A stretch of DNA of 21,722 nt from Baffinella frigidus. Lineage: Eukaryota > Cryptophyceae > Cryptomonadales > Baffinellaceae. A model generated the notes under the pieces. That model was not told where the DNA came from. It did not search any database and worked only from the letters and a program-made list of their open reading frames with translations. Positions within the stretch are counted from its first letter, which is position 1; the number at the start of each line of letters is the position of its first letter. Location: positions 134,900 through 156,621 of the forward strand of contig MU646969.1 in assembly GCA_026770585.1 (NCBI GenBank). Direction: 5' to 3'. Positions 15,541-21,722 of the stretch are shown one piece after another. Both the position numbers and the translations under genes were made by a program.

Positions 15541-18500
15541 GCGGGCGCGGGGCCGCCTGCACCATGCCGACCGCGGACGCCGGCTGCACCTTGGTCAGCG
15601 AAAACTGGCGCTCCACGCGGTAGACAGCCTTGGACTCCTTGCCCTTCTTCCGGCGTTGGGGCGCGTACGCAACCCCCCCCGCAGCGGGACTACTCCGCAT
15701 CAGGTCCCCCTCCTCGTCCTCCGCAAAAATGCCCGCCGCGAGCCCCCGATTCTCCCGCCCCTTCTTGTGTTTGCGCACCATCCCCACCGCGACGCCGAGG
15801 GCCACCCCGTCGTACTCGATCTCCGCCCCCGCCTCGAGGCTCTCGCTCTCGCTCTTCCCCGCCGGGTGGCTGCTCTTCCCCCCATCCTTCCCCGCCCCGG
15901 CCTTCGCGGCCTCCTGGTCAGCGGTCGTCTTGTCTGCCTCGTGTGCGGGCCCGAGTGCCACGGGCGCCACGCCCTGGGTGAGGGTTCAGTGTTCAGTGTT
16001 CAGTGTTCAGTGTTCAGTGTTCAGTGTTCAGTGTTCAGTGTTCAGGATCCAGGGTAGGGTGTAGGGTGTTCAGGATCACCTTGCTCGTAAGAAAACCGCC
16101 TTCACCTAGGACCCTACTAGTAGGACCATGCCTAGGGTGCAGAGTGTAGGGTGTAGGGTGCAGGGTAGGTTTAGGGTTGAGGGTGAACGGTGCAGAGTGT
16201 AGGGTGCCTGGTGCCTGGGGCATGTGGCAGAATCGGAGGGTTAAGGGTTCAGGGTTCAGAGTGTAGGGTGTAGGGCACCTGGGGCATGTGGCAGAAGCGA
16301 AGCTTGCCGCGCACGAAGTCCTTGAGGATCTGCCGCGCGGCCGTGTGCGTCTCTGGGACCCCGCCTTGCGCCGTCAGCAGACATCTTGACACCGCATAGC
16401 CTGCGCACAGCTCCTGCGCCGGGAAGGAGCGATCGTAAGCGGCAAAATCAGCGGCAAAAGCTCGTACAAGATAACACGCGACCGGCATGGGCATGGCACT
16501 CGCGCGAGTGTCATGGTCAGGGGCGGCTTGCGGCGTGCGGCAAGAAGCAAGCGTCGGGGGCCGACAGTCAGTCACGTAGATGGTGAGCGCAGAACTTCAC
16601 TCACGAACCCTCTACGGCGCGAAGCACCTCATCCACGCTCTGTCCTACCGCAACGCTCTGGGGGAGTTTTGTGTGTACGAACACGGCAGTGATACCCTCT
16701 CGCCTTTCCAACACACGCCACACTCACAAGGTTCTCAGCTCGCAAGTGTGCCAAAGGCGCTGGACACGCAGGGTTTGGGGTTTGGTGTCTGGTGTTTGTG
16801 AGTGAGGCTCGGCGCTCACCATCCACGGGACCAACTCTCGGTGCTCGCCCGAGGCGGTAGGCGCTAGACACAAACGGTTCGAGGTTTGGGGTTTGGCTGG
16901 CTCGGTGCACATCATCCCCGTGACGACTTTCTCTCGGTGCTGGCCCGAGGCGGTGCTAGGTTGTAGGGTTTAGGGTTTGGGGTGTGGGGTTCGATGCACA
17001 ATCCACGTGGAATATACTCTCGGTGCTGTCCCTTTCAGGGTGTGGGGTTTGGAGAGATACAGAGAGCGAGAGAGAGAGCAAGAATGAGCGAAAGAGAGAG
17101 TGTGTGAGAGAGGCTCGGCGCTCACCATCCAAGTGGCATACTCTCGGTGCTGTCTATTTCAGGGGGGGGTGTTTGGAGTGTGTGTTTGTGTGTGCGTGAG
17201 AGAGAGAGGGAAAGAGGGAAAGAGAGGGAGGGAGGGAGGGAGGGAGGGATGGATGGAGCGAGAGAGAGGCGCTCACCATCCAGGTGACGTACTCTCGGTG
17301 CGCTCCCGACGCGGTTTTCGCGGGGAGGTTGATGTTGTACGCCTCTTCGAAGACGCACCTGGGATGGGGTGCAGGGCGTTATGGTTGAGGGATTAGGGAT
17401 TAGGGATTAGGAGTTAAGGGTGTAGGGTTTAGGGGTTTAGGGGGTGGGGTGAACCGCGGGATGCGCTGCGACGAGCATCATCGGTTCGATGCCGTCTCCG
17501 AGGCGGGCCCGTTGCTCAAGCTTCATTGACTTTTGTATCACTCAACTCAAGCCTCCAGGGCCTATCTAGGACCTGTGTCGAGAGTAATAAAGAAGAGGAT
17601 ACACTAGGTGTGGTGTGAACCGGGGGATTCGCGATGCAACACGCATCATCGGCTCGTTTTGGGGTTTAGGGTTTAGGGTTTAGGATTGAGGATTCAGGAG
17701 TTGTGGATTGAGGGATGAGAGGTTTACCGGGGGATGCGGCCGGCAACGAGCATCATCGGTTCGATGTGGTCCTTGAGCACGTTGATAGGCAGGATGCCTC
17801 CGCACACCTGGGTGGGAGAAGGGGGGGGGGCGGTTCAGCAAGGGGGGGAGGCGAGGGAGGGGCGGAGAGGGTGTGTGTGTGCTGTCTGTCAGGCCGAAGG
17901 CGCCAGCCCGCGGCTTCTGTGGTTCATCCCCACGTGTAAGTCGGAGCCCTTTGTACAATACGAGTATTTCATCATCCAGACTGCACCAGGAAAAAAAAGG
18001 GGGGAAATGTTGGGAGGGGGGGGGGTGACCATTTCGCCGCGGGAGGCGACGACGGACGGCATGACCAACCCCGGGCAGTCGCAGAGCATCACCGAGTTGG
18101 ACACAATCATCGTCTGGAAGTGCTTCGTCTTGCCTGGTTCAAGGTTTGGGGTTCAATTCAACGTTTGGGGTTCAGGTTTATGGTGTCGGGGTCTTTGGCT
18201 TAGGGTGTAGGGTTTCGGGGTCTTGCCTGGCGTGGCAGTGACCCCCACCTTCTTCGCGCCGCAGAGCGCGTTGACTGTCGAGGACTTGCCCACGTTGGGG
18301 TACCTGGGTTAGGGGTTTAGGTTTAGGTTTTTGTTTTTGGTTTGGGTTAGGGTTTTAAGTTCAGGGTGTATGGTTTCGGATTGCGGGTTTCGGTTTTTGG
18401 GGTTCGAGTTCAGGGTTCAGGGTTTAGGATTAAGAGTTCCGGGCATAGTGTTCAGGGTTGAGGATTCAGGGTTTAGGATTGAGGGTTGAGGGGTATACCC

Positions 18501-20031
18501 GACGAAGCCGATCATGATGTACTCCCTCTGCTGCCGCGAGGTGGTCATCGAGATGTTGGAGATGATCGACTTCGCGTCATCATCCAGAGGAAGGTACATC
18601 TCGCGCCCGCTCCCGAGCGCCGATTCGCGCCCGAGGAGCTCGAGTTGCGCGAGGAGCCCCCGCGCGTCGAGCACCTGGTTTAGGGATCAGGGTTTAGGGT
18701 TCAGGGCTCAAGGTTTAGGTTTAGGGGTCAAGGTTTAGGTGTAGGGTTGTATTTAGTGTGTGAGGTTGAGGGTTTAGGTTGAGGGATATAGGTTTTAGGT
18801 TCAAGGGTTTACGGTTATGGTTTGGGGTTTAGGGTTGAGCGCACCCGCGTGGTGTTGATCGCCTCCTCATCCATCTCCTCCTCAGACACGTCCCCGTCCT
18901 CCACGCCTCCCGTCCCCTTGAACATCGCCGCCTTGAACTCATCCTCGTTGTCCTCATTCCACTTGTCCTCGTTCCACTCCTCGCCCTCAGGGATGTCCCC
19001 GGCGTGCGTCTCGGCCAAGCGCTTCTCGATCTCGTTCTTGGCCGCGAAGAAAAAGTATTTCACGCCGATGCCGTCGAGGTAGCGCGCCCAGGTCAGGCGC
19101 ACGCGCGTCGGGAGGAGGTCGGCCTTGTTGAAGAGGATCACGTTGGTCTTCCAGTCGCCGGTCTTCTTGACGTACTCCTCGAGCGCGTGCGAGCGGTAAA
19201 GCATCGGGTTGCGCGCGTCCACCACCTGCACCACCACGTCGCTCTTCTCCACCACGCGCCAGAGCTGCCGCCAGAACTCGAGGTTCTTCTCGAAGGGCGT
19301 CAGCATCACGTCGTACTTCTCCTCGATTTCCGCGAGGCGGCGCCGCCAGTTGAGGAACGCCTCCTTCTCGTTGTGGTCCACCTCGTCCTTGCGCATCGTC
19401 TTCGTCCAGGCGGGCCGCTCTGGGATCGGCAGCTGCTTGCACTCATCGGGGATCTCCTTCTTGGCGATGCCGATGTCGACAGGCCCCTGGTAGATCACCT
19501 TGGCGCTCGCGCGCTCGGCTGTGAAGTCGCGGTCGGCCAGGGTCGCCATGCGCATCAGCCCCGCCAGATCCCCCTCGTCAAGCACCGACGTCATTTTGTC
19601 GATCTGAATGTCCTTCTGATACTCGATCAGGTCCTCCCATTCGGGCACCATGTGCGCGTTCTTGGGACAGTCCGTGGCGGCGAAGTCCCTGCTCGATCAG
19701 ACAACATGGCTCAGCATCGATCACAGTTTTACAGCCTGTCTGTGGGTACTGAAAATATTGCCGCCCAGTTTTGCGATACACGGTCTCACATCAGCATGGG
19801 GGGAAGAGGGGACCAGAACTAGGAGAGGGCATACATCCATCTACGGAGAGTGCAGCGTGCTCGCAGAACCTCTAAAGTCTGTCACTGAGTGAGCGCAAAA
19901 ACAGCCATGAAGGCGACTTACGTGCGAATCTTGTGGGCCGCCGTTTTGAAGCGCTCTCCCTTGAGGGCATTGCCCAGCGACGAGCCGATGCCGCCCTTGA
20001 TTTTGCGCCCGGAGGACTTCAAAGTAGGCAT
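15521..20031 (-). CDS. LSG1: Large-subunit GTPase LSG1, nine exons
   Basis: LSG1 is the cytoplasmic GTPase that releases the export adaptor NMD3 from pre-60S ribosomes. Exons are 20031-19922, 19688-18845, 18674-18499, 18303-18227, 18133-18030, 17807-17728, 17358-17277, 16413-16279 and 15973-15521; all phases fit and give 686 residues, close to the human length (~658). The G motifs come in the permuted order of the family: DARNP (194-198) and NKAD (224-227, G4), then the P-loop GYPNVGKSS (377-385, G1), then DCPG (421-424, G3). LTPFEKNLEFWRQLWRVVEK before G4 and GGILPINVLKDH, AARQILKDFVRGKL after G3 are also typical. An acidic stretch follows the G4 half and the C-terminus is basic. All acceptors are CAG|G. 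Donors are GT except intron 4 (GC). Introns 2-4 and 6-8 carry telomere-like repeats. The P-loop codons are split from the upstream exon by intron 3. Confidence 0.95.
15984..16046 (+). repeat. (GTTCAGT)n heptamer array in LSG1 intron 8
   Basis: Nine consecutive 7-bp units, eight identical and a final GTTCAGG, begin 9 bp from the exon 9 acceptor. This is a homogenised variant of the telomere-like heptamer seen in other introns. On the sense strand it reads ACTGAAC. Confidence 0.95.
16063..16135 (+). mobile_element. Family M element, left half in LSG1 intron 8
   Basis: TTCAGGATCACCTTGCTCGT AAGAAAACCGCC ... ACCTAGGACC ... ATGCCTAGGG matches the left half of family M. The right half is replaced by GTGTAGGG repeats. 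Confidence 0.6.
16211..16237 (-). repeat. Echo of LSG1 exon 8 3' end plus donor
   Basis: On the minus strand, TTCTGCCACATGCCCCAG followed by GCACC repeats the real exon 8 end TTCTGCCACATGCCCCAG followed by GTGCC (16296-16274). It lies 66 bp downstream of the real site, within intron 8, with GC in place of the GT donor. Confidence 0.8.
16571..17162 (-). repeat. Array of degenerate copies of LSG1 exon 7 3' end with donor
   Basis: The real exon 7 end (17277) reads CACCGAGAGTACGTCACCTGGATG|GTGAGC on the minus strand. Four direct copies follow in intron 7 at about 17162-17113, 17038-16993, 16960-16900 and 16868-16803. All keep CACCGAGAG; the first and last also keep GGATGGTGAGCGCC. A further copy in the opposite orientation lies at 16571-16608 (GTAGATGGTGAGCGC). 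Two copies also keep the upstream ACCGCCTCGGGC. The last copy is open through TASGEHREL. Confidence 0.82.
17050..17265 (+). repeat. GA-rich microsatellites in LSG1 intron 7
   Basis: (GAGA)n around 17053-17112 and GAGAGAGAGGGAAAGAGGGA then (GGGA)n at 17198-17265 flank the first echo of exon 7. Confidence 0.85.
17380..17440 (+). repeat. Telomere-like repeats in LSG1 intron 6
   Basis: GGGATTAGGGATTAGGGATT then TGTAGGGTTTAGGGGTTTAG. On the gene's sense strand these are C-strand units a little upstream of the exon 7 acceptor. Confidence 0.85.
17526..17595 (-). repeat. Dispersed intronic repeat E, copy in LSG1
   Basis: Reverse-complement match to 12000-12075. Both copies include TATTACTCTCGA, ACAGGTCC and TTGAGTTGAGTGATACAAAA. 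The interior differs by a few bases. Confidence 0.75.
18134..18226 (-). other. GC-AG intron with 11-nt direct repeat at its borders
   Basis: LSG1 intron 4 is 93 bp. The exon-intron border reads CCAG|GCAAGAC and the intron-exon border CCAG|GCAAGAC. The joined frame, TATPGKTKHFQT, needs exactly one copy. No GT donor near the end of exon 4 would give this conserved sequence. Confidence 0.8.
18311..18496 (+). repeat. Telomere-like repeats in LSG1 intron 3
   Basis: TTAGGGGTTTAGGTTTAGG and many GGTTCAGGG/GGTTTAGGA units fill almost the whole intron. Confidence 0.85.
18679..18842 (+). repeat. Telomere-like repeats in LSG1 intron 2
   Basis: GGTTTAGGGATCAGGGTTTA and further variants fill the intron from a few bases beyond the acceptor (18676-18675) to the donor (18844-18843). 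Confidence 0.88.
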
Positions 20032-20271
20032 GGTGGAGAGAGATACGGGCGAAGGACACCCGAACCCACACAAACTCTTCCCCAAACACGTGAAGTTGAA
20101 AAGTCAACTTGCGTCTCAAAAGGCAACAAGAAAGAGATTTGACCAGAATGGCACTCGGCGATCTCTCAAGGAGTGAGGAGCACAGGGGTGGTCCTGCGGT
20201 CTCTCTCACGAGGATCCGCGATCGTTCGTTGACCCTCTCCACAAGGAGTGCACGGCAGGGGGTGTCCTGAG

Positions 20272-20333
20272 GTCTCTCTCGCGAAGATCTGCGGAAAAGT
20301 CTTCTCTCTCGCGAAGATCTGCGGAAAACATGG
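20272..20333 (+). repeat. 30-bp tandem repeat in LSG1 upstream region
   Basis: Two copies of TCTCTCTCGCGAAGATCTGC GGAAAA, the first followed by GTCT. Only one copy is present in the duplicated unit at 21019. Confidence 0.8.
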
Positions 20334-20765
20334 AATTTGAGGGAGTGTTGGCGTAAATGCAGCGACGGGCTTCACGATCATCAGCAGTTCTTGGGACCCG
20401 ACAAAGAAGCCCGGGCCTTAATCTGTCGAAATGTCTGCGGACGGCAGGCTTCAGTGATGTCACTCGTAAGTGTAAGTCACTTTCTGGAAGAACATGAAGG
20501 CTGGTAGTGGGGCGGATCTTCAAGTGTGCAACAAGTTTCTGCTGCTGGTGCACGGCCAGAATAGAAGCGATTCTATTCTGCGAGAGGACAACCTGCGAGG
20601 TACATTGAGTAGTCATAGGTAGCCAGTAATTAGCCTACTACGAGTGCCTCTTCACTTTAATGCATCTTGACCCCAACAATCTATGGTAGGGGCGTAAGGG
20701 GTGTCTGCGCCGTCGCTCGCACAAACACCCAAGCATCTATGTACACAAACCCATTCACTCTTCCG

Positions 20766-20863
20766 TGGGCCGCCGTTTTGAAGCACTCTCCCTTGAGGGC
20801 ATTGCCCAGCGACGAGCCGATGCCGCCCTTGATTTTGCGCCCGGAGGACTTCAAAGTAGGCAT
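20766..20863 (-). pseudogene. Duplicate of LSG1 exon 1, donor lost
   Basis: It begins MPTLKSSGRKIKGGIGSS, as in the real exon 1 (20031-19922), with one replacement (GEC for GER). The copy stops matching after the KTAAH codons, before the last four codons and the GTAAGT donor, and runs on into unrelated sequence to a stop. The nearest GT (GTGAAT) would give the wrong phase for exon 2. It could still act as a second promoter or untranslated leader. Confidence 0.75.
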
Positions 20864-21208
20864 GGTGGAGAGAGATACGGGCGAAGGACACCCGAACCCA
20901 CAAGGTTTGCAAGGAGTGAGGAGCACAGGGGGGGTCCTGCGTTCTCTCTCACGAGGTTCCGTGATCGTTCGTTGACCCTCTCCACAAGGAGTGCACGGCA
21001 GGGGGTGTCCTGAGGTGAACATCTGCGGAAAACATGGAGTTGGAGGGAGTGTTGGCGGTCGGTTGCGATGGTGGGGAGGTGCGGCTCGTTAATTTAGCGA
21101 CAGGCTTCACGATCATGCGCAGTTCTTGGGACCCGACAAAGAAGCCCGGGCCTTAATCTGTCGCAATGTCCGCCACATACACACGTGCATCTATGTACAC
21201 ACATTCAT

Positions 21209-21722
21209 TCATTCTTCCGCGACAGGACTATCTTCCCCGCCCTCCTCTACCACCCCCATGCTATCCACCAACCCCGCGCCATCAACCCCATGCAGCACCC
21301 ACGACAGCGCAGCCAGCGCCCCGCGGCCCGCACTCCCTCCCCCCCCCACCACCTCCGCCACCCGAGCGGCGCACAGGGGCCCCTGCTCCCTCTGCAGCGC
21401 GAACAGCGCCGTGTCGAGCACCGCAGAGTCCTGCTCCGCCTCCTCTACGAAATCCGTTTCCCGCACGTCCCCCCCCGCCACGCGCCCCAGCCGCAGCGCG
21501 CACGCCGCCGCGCGCCCTGATGCAGCGGCGTCGCACCCGCGCATCAACGCCACAGCCGCGCGCGCCATCGAGCCTGCCGCGCTCCCCTGCCCCGCGGCGC
21601 CCCCCGGCTCTGGCGCCTCCTGGAGCGCAGCGAGCGCGGCGGCGGCGAAGTGCTCGCCCGCGGCGCCGAACAGGTTGGCGTCCTCCATCGCGTCCCCGAG
21701 CCGCGTGTGGTACTCCCCCCCC
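21209..21722 (-). CDS. Alanine-rich protein, 3' end of gene, unrecognised
   Basis: The minus-strand frame is open from the window edge to TGA at 21211-21209, ~170 residues. I do not recognise the family. The segment EYHTRLGDAMEDANLFGAAG and then EHFAAAALAALQEA looks helical and could be a TPR-like or other alpha-helical repeat. Later parts are Ala/Gly-rich with a DVRETDFVEEAEQDSAVLDT stretch. The strong third-position G/C bias matches the LSG1 and ATP23 exons, which supports real coding. An acceptor could lie at the GGGAG near 21713, or the exon may continue beyond the window. The stop codon abuts the end of the tandem duplication of the LSG1 upstream region. Confidence 0.6.
   Translation of the reverse strand, partial: GGEYHTRLGDAMEDANLFGAAGEHFAAAALAALQEAPEPGGAAGQGSAAGSMARAAVALMRGCDAAASGRAAACALRLGRVAGGDVRETDFVEEAEQDSAVLDTALFALQREQGPLCAARVAEVVGGGGSAGRGALAALSWVLHGVDGAGLVDSMGVVEEGGEDSPVAEE

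Larger units (their letters stand above)
19934..21222. repeat. Tandem duplication of the LSG1 5' region
   Basis: Unit 1 (19934-20765) and unit 2 (20766-21222) align in order: LSG1 exon 1 and leader (19934-20070 / 20766-20902), AAGGAGTGAGGAGCAC onward (20168-20276 / 20911-21016), CTGCGGAAAACATGGA (about 20319 / 21023), GGCTTCACGATCAT...GTCCGGG-like block (20364-20433 / 21100-21170) and GCATCTATGTACACA...TTCTTCCG (about 20731-20765 / 21187-21219). Unit 2 has lost ~0.37 kb in pieces. The right junction lies at the 3' end of the neighbouring minus gene. Confidence 0.88.

Noticed and set aside
19004-19822. 272-codon plus-strand frame opposite LSG1 exon 2
   Set aside because: It is an antisense shadow caused by the strong third-position G/C bias of LSG1. 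The minus frame carries conserved GTPase motifs.
1-21722. CRISPR array, bacterial operon or tRNA genes
   Set aside because: The tandem repeats have no unique spacers of constant length, genes are intron-bearing and eukaryotic, and I found no cloverleaf with TTCRANNC-type box B in a sensible context.

Overview
The window looks like nuclear DNA of a eukaryotic protist, probably an alga with a large, repeat-rich genome. Every recognisable gene is cut by spliceosomal introns, the exons are GC-rich, and introns and spacers are filled with degenerate arrays of the heptamer TTTAGGG/CCCTAAA, the telomere type of plants, green algae and several other algal lineages. I cannot name the organism from sequence alone. 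A cryptophyte, prasinophyte or similar alga is only a guess.

From left to right: the C-terminal end of a WD40-repeat gene on + (to 2376); a fragment on - carrying only the first ~62 codons of a protein kinase (3037-3418), divergent from a small unrecognised + ORF (3687-3890); about 4.5 kb of inverted-repeat elements, telomere-like DNA, 21-bp minisatellites and hairpin arrays (3.9-8.5 kb) with a possible reverse-transcriptase relic; two tentative small exons (8.5-8.7 kb) and a tandem array that resembles five 3' splice sites; a divergent gene pair sharing a ~213-bp spacer, a C9orf85/DUF2039 zinc-ribbon protein on - (9455-10254) and the mitochondrial metalloprotease ATP23 on + (10468-14492, with a ~3-kb fourth intron full of repeats); a convergent spacer with nested MITE-like elements; the complete nine-exon LSG1 gene on - (20031-15521), a circularly permuted GTPase of 60S ribosome maturation; and, beyond a tandem duplication of the LSG1 5' region, the 3' end of an unrecognised alanine-rich gene on - (21209 to the window edge).

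The genes are unrelated housekeeping functions (ribosome export, mitochondrial protease, zinc-ribbon, WD40) and do not form a pathway. The most unusual feature is how introns are built. Again and again an intron contains a degenerate copy of the neighbouring exon's edge together with its splice signal (WD40 introns, LSG1 introns 7 and 8, an 11-nt boundary repeat at a GC-AG intron in LSG1). CCCTAAA-like arrays lie on the sense strand upstream of many acceptors. At least three families of short terminal-inverted-repeat elements are dispersed through introns and spacers, one of them 7 nt after the ATP23 stop codon.

Exon models were built by hand from reading-frame continuity, splice dinucleotides and remembered family motifs. 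No alignment or database search was run.
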